Below, piece by piece: positions 1 to 8,748 of a stretch of 64,000 bases of DNA. The stretch's first letter is position 1; each line of letters starts with the position of its first letter. This stretch comes from Morchella semilibera. Its lineage: Eukaryota > Ascomycota > Pezizomycetes > Pezizales > Morchellaceae. The notes under the pieces were generated by a model. That model searched no databases. It saw nothing but the letters and a program-made list of their open reading frames with translations, and had not been told where the DNA came from. The position numbers and the translations under genes are program-made. The DNA is taken from contig CM018603.1 in the NCBI GenBank assembly GCA_009192285.1, forward strand, positions 1,961,802-2,025,801, read 5' to 3'.

Positions 1-807
1 ATTATCAAGACGTTGAAGGAGCAGCCCGCAGTCCTTACTAATCGTGTTTGGTGTTTCATTCTGAATCATCAGGGCCATTAGGTCCTGATTAAGCCCTTCC
101 AGAAGACATTCAATTTTGGCCGCCTCGTTGAACTCAGAGTCGGCAGCATGGCGCTGGAACTCTGTAAAATATTCCGAAAAGGTACGTTGGCGTTGCCTGA
201 TTTCCCTCAAATTGCGGGCAGCGGTGGCAGTGCGATCCGGATCCCCAAAAGCATTATTCAAAATTTCAAAGAACTCCGCCATGGAATCGAGAGCGATTCC
301 TTCATCCGTAATATAAGCAAGAAACTGATCCGCCGCTGGTCCTCCCAAGCGAGAAATAGAATACGCAAGTTGCTCAGCCGAGGTAGGGAATCGATCGAGA
401 TTAGCCGTGAGTTTAATCTGAAGTTGTCTTTGGAAAGTCCTGAGATTCTTACGATCGCCCCGGTATTTCTCTGGGTCGGGTAGCTTCTCAGATTTGGATG
501 GCTTGGTTAAGTCGTCGTGGAGCTCCTCTAAACCTCCTTTGACTCCATCTTGCAACTTCTTAATCTTTGCCCGTAGTCCCTGGATTTCTTTATGGAACTC
601 GGCCCGGCCTTGTTCTGTTTCGGAGTGATGAGTGGTGATGTCGACCGCATATTGCTGGACCCCTCCGTGCACTCTTTGAAGGAGGGCATACGCTTGCTTC
701 GGTTCTTCCGTTGCGGCGGGGTCCACTTCAGGGTGAGCGACAAAGAACCCTTCGAGATCCGTATGGAGCTTTTGATAATCAAATGCATTGCTAGCTGGAG
801 AGGTCAT
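1..807 (-). CDS. Gag of gypsy element B, 3' end outside window
   Basis: An open minus-strand frame of 269 codons runs from an ATG at 807-805 to the window edge without a stop, so the C-terminus is missing. The protein resembles Ty3/gypsy Gag: an N-terminal part rich in charged, helical sequence (about residues 45-90), then a capsid-like segment containing KLPDPEKYRGDRKNLRTF, a conserved Ser-Arg-Leu-Gly-Gly-Pro-Ala stretch and the usual 'Phe-X2-Leu-X2-Ala-Phe-Gly-Asp-Pro' turn. Gag would package the element RNA in cytoplasmic virus-like particles. It lies 61 bp downstream of the LTR at 869-1431, so it is the first gene of that element. No disabling mutation is seen in this part. Zinc knuckle and pol lie outside the window. 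Family assignment is firm; no specific element name can be given. Confidence 0.85.
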   Translation of the reverse strand, partial: MTSPASNAFDYQKLHTDLEGFFVAHPEVDPAATEEPKQAYALLQRVHGGVQQYAVDITTHHSETEQGRAEFHKEIQGLRAKIKKLQDGVKGGLEELHDDLTKPSKSEKLPDPEKYRGDRKNLRTFQRQLQIKLTANLDRFPTSAEQLAYSISRLGGPAADQFLAYITDEGIALDSMAEFFEILNNAFGDPDRTATAARNLREIRQRQRTFSEYFTEFQRHAADSEFNEAAKIECLLEGLNQDLMALMIQNETPNTISKDCGLLLQRLDN

Positions 808-856
808 GGTAGACTATGGTGCAAGGAACTCGGACTGTGCCAGTCGAGTGAGGATG

Positions 857-866
857 GTCTCGTCTT
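857..866 (-). promoter_or_regulatory. Primer binding site of element B (self-priming type)
   Basis: Two bases after the LTR end on the minus strand lies AAGACGAGAC. It is a perfect 10-nt complement of GTCTCGTCTT inside the same LTR (plus positions 1169-1178). It does not begin with TGG, so it does not look like a site for the CCA end of a tRNA. In Tf1-type elements the 5' end of the mRNA folds back onto such a site to prime reverse transcription. Confidence 0.65.
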
Positions 867-868
867 AG

Positions 869-1431
869 TGTGACGGAGTAACCCGACGCAAAGAAGAAGA
901 TGACAATGATGACGCAGATAGGCTCGAGGAGCACAGTCTACGCGACGAGGAGACCGACGAAGACAAAGACAACACCGGGCAGGCACAAGCACAGGCACTG
1001 GCAAAGGCAAAGGCACAAGGACACAGAGCAGGGAAAGCGAGGACCAGGTGGACCTCAACGGGGACAATGATAAATACTGTAAGATTCCCCTTTTGGAGGA
1101 CAGAGTCTTTGATACGGGAGGCTATAGCTTAGAAATAGGAGTTGATTCCTATGTACTGAGATAACAGGAAGACGAGACAGAGAGAAAAGAAAGAAAGAAC
1201 TAAAGAAAACATCTATCCCCGCTATTTAACACACCTCCTTCACTGGTCCACTATGACTCACACTTTCGCTCATAGAACCCCATAGAAACCCGTCGCTAAC
1301 ACACCTCGTAATCCTCCCCACCATCTCCGCTATTCTACATTACCAATCCATCACGCCATCGAACCTCCTAGAACCTAATGACGACAACCTTCAACTCGCG
1401 TTCCCCGCTCTCGCTTAACATTACTACAACA
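869..1431 (-). mobile_element. 5' LTR of gypsy element B
   Basis: On the minus strand the segment starts TGTTGTAG and ends GTCACA. A second copy lies at 19775-20339 in opposite orientation, and the two diverge at these ends, which sets the borders. It contains pyrimidine-rich runs and the predicted self-primer GTCTCGTCTT (1169-1178). Its upper border interrupts the integrase region of element H, so B inserted after H. The target duplication cannot be checked because the other end of B is outside the window. Confidence 0.75.
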
Positions 1432-2472
1432 ATCATAACCATACATCACCTACCGGACTGTCGGGACAGATGCCAAGACGCCGGGACAAGAGGTGTCCGT
1501 CCACGCCTAAGGCGTACTGAGAAGTCATAGGCTTCATCTTGTATCCTTGGATTTCGGTGGTCGATGCTGATAGCATATCATAGACCTTCTTGAGATAGCT
1601 ATTATTTTGAACTCCTTTCTTTAAATCCTTCTCCCACGCGGGATCTGGGGTTAGTGATACTGAGTGGTTATGTGGAGTCTCACCCATAAAGGCTTCGGTA
1701 ACCTTGAATTCATCTGTGTCGGCGGTTTTGCCGAGTGCAGCTGCTGCTTCCTTCAGTTGTAGTTCTTGTTCCGTGAACCAGTATCTGAGTCTTGAAAGCG
1801 CATCGGGGACCTCCATTTCTTTTCCTTTTCTGTATAATACGGATATGTGATCTTTGAATTGACTAAGGTATATTCCCCAGTTCTGTAGCTGAAGATTAGA
1901 TTTCCCTAGTGAGGATGTAGTGAGTCTGTTCATTTTGTAGATGGCCGCGGTAGGCTCATTGTCTGTATAGAAAATTGCCTTAGTCTGTTCTAAGTAGGGT
2001 CTCATCTTCTTGACTGTCCATACTAAACCTAACATTTCCATATCTGTAGGCCAATAGTTCTGTTCAGCTTGGGTAAGCTCCCGTGAGAAGAATAGTATGG
2101 GTACTAAGTTGGTTTTAGTACTGGCTGATTTCTCCACTTTCTTTTGCTGGTAAGCCCCCACGCCTATGCCGTATTCTGGGGAAGCGTCGAGAAAAATGTA
2201 GACTGGTCTGTTGTTTCGGAAGTGGTATAGTCTAGGTCGGGAGCCTATAGCATCTCTGACGTCTTCAAAAGCGTTTAGCAGAGTGTCGTCTTTTGGTACT
2301 TCCTTCCTTGAAGTATAAGCCTTTCTGCCTCTTCCGGTGGGTGCCATTCTGACCATCTTTGCTTTTAGCTGGGTAAGGGGTTTAATGCGTTGAGCATAAT
2401 ATGGCACCAAGTGTCTATTCCAATTGGTCAATCTTATAAAGTATTTTAGTTTATTGAGCGTCTCTGGATACG
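1432..2472 (-). pseudogene. Element H pol, RNase H and start of integrase
   Basis: The frame reads from the end of the reverse transcriptase into a gypsy RNase H domain (catalytic-type FLDASPEYGIG, then a conserved Leu-Thr-X-Ala-Glu-X-Asn-Tyr-Trp motif and FYTDNEPTAA). It reaches the beginning of the integrase zinc-binding region (GVDGHLLSRR) and is cut by the LTR of element B at 1431. It joins 3421-4397 when the solo LTR between them is removed. The protein would be the 3' half of a Pol polyprotein. The gene is dead because its integrase core is missing here. Confidence 0.8.
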
Positions 2473-3420
2473 TGTTACGGGATTTGGAGACAGGAAGACC
2501 AGCGAAGCCTCCCTATGCTACTGAACTCCCAATTGGTGCCCCAGAGAGGTACAGTGGTGCCAGTATGGGCTAGATTGCGGAGTTGCAGAATCACTAGTTA
2601 AAAAACACGTTTTCGACCCCGAAAATAACCCCCGGAGCGTCAAAGCGCCGGCACAGCCGCTCAGGACACCGGTGGGTATATGAGGGGGCAGCAGTTCAAG
2701 TTTGGGATCAATCGGACCAAAACTGATCAAACGGCGAAGGTTTTGAGAAAGCTGATGCTGGTGACTTCTCAGGGAAAGGTAAGACTACCCGACACCTCCG
2801 GTACCTAATCGTTGATAGTCCTAATGTTGAGCCATGCTCCTTAGTGATGGATAACGATGCGGGGAAAAAGTTGGCGAGTGAAGTCGAGGCCCGGTACTAA
2901 GGAGCTATCCGGTAGGCTGACTCCGGCACTTCCCCGCTGACGAAAAACTGAGTGCATGCAGTAGCGCGATGTAACATGAGGGATTTAAAAGGCGTTGGGA
3001 ACATTGGCGTTGGTGTTTGGTTTCCTTGGCGATTATCAGGGTCTTCTGGGTCTCCCACATATTTGTTGTAATGATAGTTCTTAGTCCGCGTGACATTTGC
3101 GCGGGATATAAATACAGTGTCATTCTCCGACTTTGTTGAAATCATCATCGACGAAGAAAGAGTCTTAACGATATAAACCTATTACTTCTATTCTATACGC
3201 TCTAAGTGATTCTTGAAAATATCTACCTGAACCAATCTTCGTGTTAAGCCTTACCCAACTCTATACGACTTTCTATACTCGTCGGACTAGCATCGGGCAA
3301 CGGAGATTCTAGTTACGTTTAGACTGAAGTGACCCCGTTCCTTTCTGCCTCTGCAGTTAGCGTTTCGGACTCTGAGTTCTTCACCGTACTACTCTAGTAG
3401 TCCGGTGCGACACCCTAATA
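2473..3420 (+). mobile_element. Solo LTR, diverged member of family A, TSD ATACG
   Basis: The segment begins TGTTACGGG and ends ACACCCTAATA. It aligns along its length with the LTRs of element A (5813-6818) but is clearly diverged and shorter (948 bp against 1006). ATACG lies directly on both sides (2468-2472 and 3421-3425), a perfect 5-bp target duplication. It keeps the GGGATATAAATAC promoter box. A solo LTR arises by recombination between the two LTRs of a former full element. It splits the H pol frame, which resumes after it. Confidence 0.9.
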
Positions 3421-4397
3421 ATACGGGAGATTGAGGATAGCTGCAGTTTTAGCTTCTGCCGTCGTGAGTCCGAGCCTGTCGACTAGGTAACCCAATAACT
3501 CTAATGAGAAGAATCCTAGGAAGCATTTCTTTCAAGTTGCACGTAGTGTGATCCCGAGGTTTGCTAGTATTTTAAATACTTCGTCTAGGTGATTTATATG
3601 CTCTTTGAAGCATCTAGAGTAAACACATATGTCGTCTACGAAGCATGAGATGAAGCGCCAGGTTAGTCCCCTGAATGCTTTGTCCATTAGTTTCTGTTGG
3701 TGCTGGACCGATCGTTTGTACCCCATAGGAGAGACTGTAAACATCTTGTGGCCTCTATGCGTGACGATAGCTGTTCTATATCTGTCATTGGGGTGAATCA
3801 TTCGTTGGTAAAAGGCGGAGGTGATATCTAGTGCGCTTATGAAATTCATTCCGCTAATACTTGCGAGTATGTCCTCCTGCCGGGATAATGGGTATGCATC
3901 ACTGGGTACCAGTTCGTTGAGCATACGCATGTCGATGACCGGGCGTTCCTTTCCATTATGCCTTACCATGAATACTTGCATGCTGTATGGTGAAGGTCTG
4001 TCGACTTGGGCCATTCTCCCTTGAGCCAAGTTACTATCGAACTGTGTGTCGATTGCTGCTTTTGCGTTCCTAGAGACAGGGTATGGTGGTCTGGATTTGA
4101 TTTGTCTTTCTAGCTCTGCAGCCACTGGAATTCGTAGCCATTCTGTGTGGTGCTCCCTTACGCATCCTAGTTCCTCGTTAAATATAATTCTATAACGCTT
4201 ACAAAGATCGCGCAGTGCGCTTTCTTGTTCGATAGTTAGGTCTGTTTTGCTAATGTTGACTTCTGCCCAACTAGATTCTGCGATGTCAAGAGCGGTGATT
4301 CCTTCCGGTAAGGGATAGGGATAGTCAGGGGTGAATTCCGTATTTAGCCAAGGGGGTCTTGCATAAGGTGTATCTTGAGTAGGTTTGCGAGTGCTGC
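3421..4397 (-). pseudogene. Element H pol, reverse transcriptase
   Basis: Minus-strand coding region for a Ty3/gypsy reverse transcriptase. It shows the substrate-binding motif VIDMRMLNELV, the ALDITSAFYQ motif and the active-site FVDD box (in FVDDICVYS; usual form YxDD). The frame is open from 4397 to an in-frame TGA near 3532 and then continues in the same frame (GLTTAEAKTAAILNLPYP) up to the solo LTR. Upstream it joins 5413-5812 after removal of the solo LTR at 4398-5412. The TGA and the insertions make it non-functional. Domain assignment is firm from the motifs. Confidence 0.8.
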
Positions 4398-5412
4398 TAT
4401 TAGGGTGTCACACCAAGCAACCCGAGTAGTCCGGTACAGAGCTTAGAGTTTGAAACGCTAACCGCAAAGGCAGTAAGGAACAAGGTCTCCTCAGTCCTAA
4501 CCAGCCTAGAGTCTCGATCGCTCGATGCTAGTCCTTCCAGTATGCAAACGGTCTTGAAACACGAAGGTGGTTCGAGGTGGAGTTTCCAGGTCACTTGAGA
4601 GATTCTTGAGGATAAAGTATAAAGCGTAGTAGTAGTAATTATATCGATAAGACTCTTCCTTCGTCGCTGATGATATCAACAAAGTAGGAGAATGACACAG
4701 TATTTATATCCCGCTCAAATGTCTCGCGGACTAAACATTATGACTACAAACATCCAGTGCGAAACCCCGAAGACCCTGAAAATACGCCAAGACAACCAAA
4801 CGCCAAATCTACCCCACCATCTAAAATACCCCTGATCTCTATTCCGATAAAATCCCTCACGCACTATCCCGTTTATTGATAACAACCCGTTTGCTGCATG
4901 CACTCAGCCTTCGTCAGTGGTCATGAGGAGTCTTCGAAGTTAGCCTACCTGATAACATCCCGGTACCGGGCTCGACTTCGCTCGCCAACTCTTTCCCGAC
5001 ATCGTTATCTATCACTAAGGAGCATAGCTCAACGTTAGGACTGCTAACGATCGGTACCGGAGGAGTCGGGTAGTCTTACCTTCCCCAGAGGCGCCACCAG
5101 TGTGAGCTTCCTTACGACCTTCGCCATTCGATCAAATATGGTCCGATTGACTCCAAACTCCACTGTTGCCCCCTCATATACCCACCGGTGTCCTGAGCGA
5201 CTGTGCCGGTGCTTTGACGCTCCGGGGGTTATTTCAGGGGTCGAAAACAGGTTCGTTAACTAGGGATTCCTCAACTCCACACTGGGCTCCATACTGGCAA
5301 CACCGTGCCTCTTTGGCGCGCCCAGTGGGACATAGAGACTTTTATCAGCATAGTAGCATGGGGAGAGTCCTCCTCTTTGAGTCTTCGGGTTCCTTTTCTT
5401 ATGCCCGTAACA
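4398..5412 (-). mobile_element. Solo LTR of family A, minus orientation, TSD GCTGC
   Basis: Read on the minus strand it begins TGTTACGGGCATAAG and ends ACACCCTAATA and is close to the LTRs of element A over about 1015 bp. GCTGC occurs directly at both borders (4393-4397 and 5413-5417). It interrupts H pol between the protease-to-RT linker and the reverse transcriptase. Its orientation is opposite to the other family-A copies in the window. Confidence 0.92.
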
Positions 5413-5812
5413 GCTGCCTTTCTCCCCTAGTACTGGAATAATTCTAGATCGATTTTGCTCCAAGATTCTTTCGGCGGGTATGGGTTCATTTTCTTGTCTT
5501 GGGGCATGTGTATGAGCAGTTTCACTCATACCGAAATATGCTCTAATTTCCTGCGAAGCTTCTGGCCAGATCTTCCTTAAGTCAGCGGGACTAACGCTGC
5601 TAACACACCCTATGATTGTGTTTCTGAAAACGGTGATTTCGTCGTCGGTGAGGTTGGTGAAAACCACATTTGCTTGGTCGTGGAGGAAAATTCCAGATCC
5701 GCAAGATTGCCCTGATATAGCTTTTCTCCTGCCGATGAATATGTAATCTTGAGTTGGGTCCAGTACGCAATTCAACCTTATAGGTAAGACATAGATGCTT
5801 CTAGGAGGTATG
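5413..5812 (-). pseudogene. Element H pol, segment between protease and RT
   Basis: Minus-strand frame containing NCVLDPTQDYIFIGRRK and a long hydrophilic stretch. No catalytic motif is visible. It continues H pol from 13463-14553 once element A is removed, and runs into the reverse transcriptase beyond the solo LTR. In fungal gypsy elements this linker between protease and reverse transcriptase is poorly conserved, so identity rests on position and continuous frame. Confidence 0.65.
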
Positions 5813-6818
5813 TGTTACGGGCATGAGAAAAGGAACCCGAAGACTGAAAGAGGAGGACCCTCCCACGCTACTACGCTGCTAAAAGTCTCTATGTTCCACT
5901 GGGCGCGCCAAAGAGGCACGGTGTTGCCAGTATGGAGCCCAGTGCGGAGTTGCAGAATCCCTAGTTAACGAACCTGTTTTCGACCCCTGAAATAACCCCC
6001 GGAGCGTCAAAGCGCCAGCTCAGTCGCTCAGGATACCGGTGGGTATATGAGGGGACAACAGTGCGAGTTTGGAGTCAATCGGACCATATTTGATCGAATG
6101 GCAAAGGTCGTAAGAAAGCTCACACTGGTGGCGCCTCAGGGGAAGGTAAGACTACCCGACCCCTCCGGTACCGATCGTTAGCAATCCTAATGTTGAGCTA
6201 TGCTCCTTGGTGATAGGTAACGATGTCGGAAAAGAGTTGGCGAGCGGAGTCGAGCCCGGTACCGGGATGTTATCAGGTAGGCTAACTTCGAAGACTCCTC
6301 ATGATCACTGGTGAAGGCTGAGTGCATGCAGCGACGGGTTGTTATCTATTAAGGGAATAGGGCGTGAGGGATTTCTGGGATTAGAGATCAGGGGTATTTT
6401 AGATGGTGGGATAGATTTGGCGTTTGGTTGTCTTGGCGTATTTTCAGGGTCTTCGGGGTTTCGCACTGGATGTTTGTAGTTGTAATGTTTAGTCCGCGTG
6501 ACATTTGCGCGGGATATAAATACTGTGTCATTCTCCTACTTTGTTGAAATCATCAGCGACGAAGAAAGAGTCTTATCGATATAATCACTATTACTTTACG
6601 CTTTATACTTTATCTCTCAAGTGACTTGGAAACTCCACCTCGAACCATCTTCGTATTTCAGGACCATTTTGCATACTGAGAGGACTAGCATCGAGCGCTC
6701 GAGACTCTAGGCAGATTAAGACTGAGGAGACCTTGTTCCTTACTGCCTTTGCAGTTAGCGTTTCAAACTCTAAGCTCTTTACTTGACTACTCGGGTTGCT
6801 TGGTGTGACACCCTAATA
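5813..6818 (+). repeat. 5' LTR of element A
   Basis: It runs from TGTTACGGG to CCCTAATA, 1006 bp, the same length as the 3' LTR. Borders are fixed by the GTATG duplication here and by two independent solo copies with their own duplications. It should carry the promoter and the polyadenylation signals. Confidence 0.95.
6515..6583 (+). promoter_or_regulatory. LTR promoter box and predicted self-primer
   Basis: TATAAA lies at 6515-6520 inside the LTR, and TTATCGATATA lies at 6573-6583. The latter is the exact complement of the primer binding site just after the LTR (6820-6830). If transcription starts near 6573, the mRNA 5' end could prime its own reverse transcription. The start site itself is not shown by the sequence. 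Confidence 0.6.
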
Positions 6819-6819
6819 G

Positions 6820-6830
6820 TATATCGATAA
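6820..6830 (+). promoter_or_regulatory. Primer binding site of element A (self-priming type)
   Basis: TATATCGATAA starts one base after the LTR end and is an 11-nt perfect complement of TTATCGATATA at 6573-6583 in the LTR. No TGG, as a tRNA 3' end would require, is present at the border. Self-priming with an 11-nt complement is the established mechanism of the related Tf1 element. Confidence 0.7.
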
Positions 6831-6883
6831 CTCCTAGGTTTACCTGGAGTTTTCAAGAGTCATAATCTAATCTATATTTTCAA

Positions 6884-8704
6884 ATGGCTTCCCGACTATT
6901 GGCTAGAACCGACGAGGAGGACTCCCTCATGGAGGAAGGACCCGCCTTCAGCCGGGAAGACAGCCCAGACCCACTATCCACTGCCAGAGCAGGCAAACGC
7001 CCGGCCGGCTCTGCGGCAATGGACAAGTTGGAACAATTTTTGAAAGATCACGAGGCCCAAATGGAAGGGCTGTCCGCCGCCGGAAGAACGATATGGGAAC
7101 AACTCCAGCGTACAAAGGAGAAGTTTCAGGCGGACAAAAGAATAACCGGTATTGCGGCCCAGGCCGTGAAAACCAACCTAAAGCGATTAGAGGAGATGTT
7201 CCTGGAATTAGCCAAGGTTCAGGAATTCGAAAGGCGGCAGGCGGCGGAAGCCTCTGCCATGGAACGCGCAGCCCTAGAGGCAGCCCACGTCCACACCCAA
7301 CGGCAACTGTTTGAAACTCGGAGAGAAATCGAAAGGCTCCGGGAGCAAGCGAAGGTATCGGTGGGAGACCTTATGAAAGCTCAAGAAACTCAGGCTCGAG
7401 GGCACAGTGAACAAATGGCCGAGATGCAGAAGCAAATCGACCTACTCATAGGGACACACCGATCTGCCGCTCCGGAGCCACCAGCAGAAGGACCAGAAGG
7501 TTACCCCGAGGACATCGACATTGGTGGAGGAACACCCCCGCCGCCGCCAGGAGGAAAGGGCAATGACCCGTCAGATGGAGGGTCGAGTCGTAATGGAAAA
7601 AGGGGAGGAGGCCGAGGATGGAGACGGTCAGAATCTCCCGAGGAAAGGGAACGGGACTCCCTGGCAAAGGTGCCCTTTGAATTCGATAACCCAAGAAAAC
7701 ACAACCTCAGACATTGGCTCCTGGAATGTGAAATCTACTTCGAGCAGCGACCCCGCAAGTTCCGAAACGACAAGCAGAAGGTCCTGTTCGCCGGGACATA
7801 TACCACAGGCCTCGCTAAGGAGTGGTTCGCTAACTACCACGAAGTCCACATGAGAGGACCCACGGGCTTGGACTTCTGCAGGTGGGAACGCTTCAGACAG
7901 GAAATAAGGGGGCGATTCGTTAGCTCGCAGGAGGCCTTGGACGCCGCTTTCAAAATGGACCATCTCAGGTACCAGTCAAGCATCTCCGACTACCTGACAA
8001 AGATGGAAATCCTCAACCAGCGGGCGCAACAGAGTGGGGCAGCCTATCGAAAGACTCTCCTAACCGGCCTACCCGAAGAGATTTGGGACCGACACTCCAA
8101 GTTTGAGCCGGCGGAAGACGATGCCCACTTTGTGGCCCAGCTAGAAAGAGCCGGAAAGGCCCATGAGAGTTTCCTGGAGCAGAAGAGGTTATTGGGAACT
8201 AGGACGACGGGGGCACCGCCACGAAAAGAGAGTCCGGAGAAGAAGAAGCCTGGGTTCCAGATTAAGGGACGGGCCCAGGAGGGACAGAAGACTGAGTCCA
8301 CCCGGCCAGGAGGAGGGTCGAGCTCCATAGGAGGGACTCGTTCAGGGCAGGATAATAAGCCAATACACTCCAGCTATGACGAGGCCACCAAGGGGATCCC
8401 CAAATCCATTCTGGACCAGAGAAGGACGAAAGGAGAATGCGCCCGTTGTGGAAGAAAGGGTCATCTGTGGAGATGGTGCAGACAGGGCCCCAACTCCAGC
8501 GCGGCGGTCTCCGCTCTGGGCCAGAAGCGTAGCCGAGAAGAGGAGGACGAGGAAATGAAGGATTCACCTGCTCCCCCGCCCGAGAAGAAAAAAAGGCATA
8601 GGTCCAAGAAAAAATCAGCCGCAGTAGCAGCAACCACGACAGGGCCAGCCTATGTACCGGAAGTGGGGTCGGAGTCGGAGGTGGATTTTGATATGGGTTT
8701 TTAG
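6884..8704 (+). CDS. Gag of element A
   Basis: The 606-residue protein starts at the first ATG after the LTR leader. Residues about 45-190 are charged and helical and probably form a coiled coil. A low-complexity Pro/Gly linker follows (about 200-250), then a capsid-like region (about 255-430) with the gypsy signature around NPRKHNLRHWLLE and an FRQEIRGRF segment. Near residue 518 is a CCHC zinc knuckle, CARCGRKGHLWRWC, which would bind element RNA. The C-terminus is basic (KKKKRHRSKKK), then acidic. Gag would build virus-like particles. The stop TAG directly follows the slippery heptamer GGGTTTT, and pol lies in the -1 frame, so most ribosomes would make Gag and a fraction Gag-Pol. No damage is seen. 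Confidence 0.93.
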   Translation: MASRLLARTDEEDSLMEEGPAFSREDSPDPLSTARAGKRPAGSAAMDKLEQFLKDHEAQMEGLSAAGRTIWEQLQRTKEKFQADKRITGIAAQAVKTNLKRLEEMFLELAKVQEFERRQAAEASAMERAALEAAHVHTQRQLFETRREIERLREQAKVSVGDLMKAQETQARGHSEQMAEMQKQIDLLIGTHRSAAPEPPAEGPEGYPEDIDIGGGTPPPPPGGKGNDPSDGGSSRNGKRGGGRGWRRSESPEERERDSLAKVPFEFDNPRKHNLRHWLLECEIYFEQRPRKFRNDKQKVLFAGTYTTGLAKEWFANYHEVHMRGPTGLDFCRWERFRQEIRGRFVSSQEALDAAFKMDHLRYQSSISDYLTKMEILNQRAQQSGAAYRKTLLTGLPEEIWDRHSKFEPAEDDAHFVAQLERAGKAHESFLEQKRLLGTRTTGAPPRKESPEKKKPGFQIKGRAQEGQKTESTRPGGGSSSIGGTRSGQDNKPIHSSYDEATKGIPKSILDQRRTKGECARCGRKGHLWRWCRQGPNSSAAVSALGQKRSREEEDEEMKDSPAPPPEKKKRHRSKKKSAAVAATTTGPAYVPEVGSESEVDFDMGF

Positions 8705-8740
8705 AAGGGGACTCTGATGAGTCAGGTCAAGAGCTCCCCC
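8695..8740 (+). promoter_or_regulatory. -1 ribosomal frameshift signal between gag and pol
   Basis: The last gag codons read atG GGT TTT TAG, so the heptamer GGGTTTT (8695-8701) has the X XXY YYZ form in the gag frame. After a -1 slip the next codon is TTA at 8701, which is in the pol frame and open to the pol ATG at 8749. Five bases downstream, GGGGA (8707-8711) can pair with TCCCC (8735-8739). A competing hairpin GACTC/GAGTC with loop TGAT lies at 8710-8723. Both lie at the usual distance for a stimulating structure. Confidence 0.75.
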
Positions 8741-8748
8741 AGATTGCT

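Noticed and set aside
528-1067. Minus-strand ORFs at 528-788 and 804-1067 as genes
   Set aside because: The first is a shadow of the real gag frame in another phase, the second is LTR sequence.
2518-3148. Small ORFs inside the family-A LTRs (also near 5166, 12377, 29832, 30739)
   Set aside because: They recur because the LTR is repeated, and they change or break between copies; non-coding LTR DNA.
6819-6840. tRNA primer binding site for element A
   Set aside because: No TGG at the border; the 11-nt complement in the LTR explains priming better.
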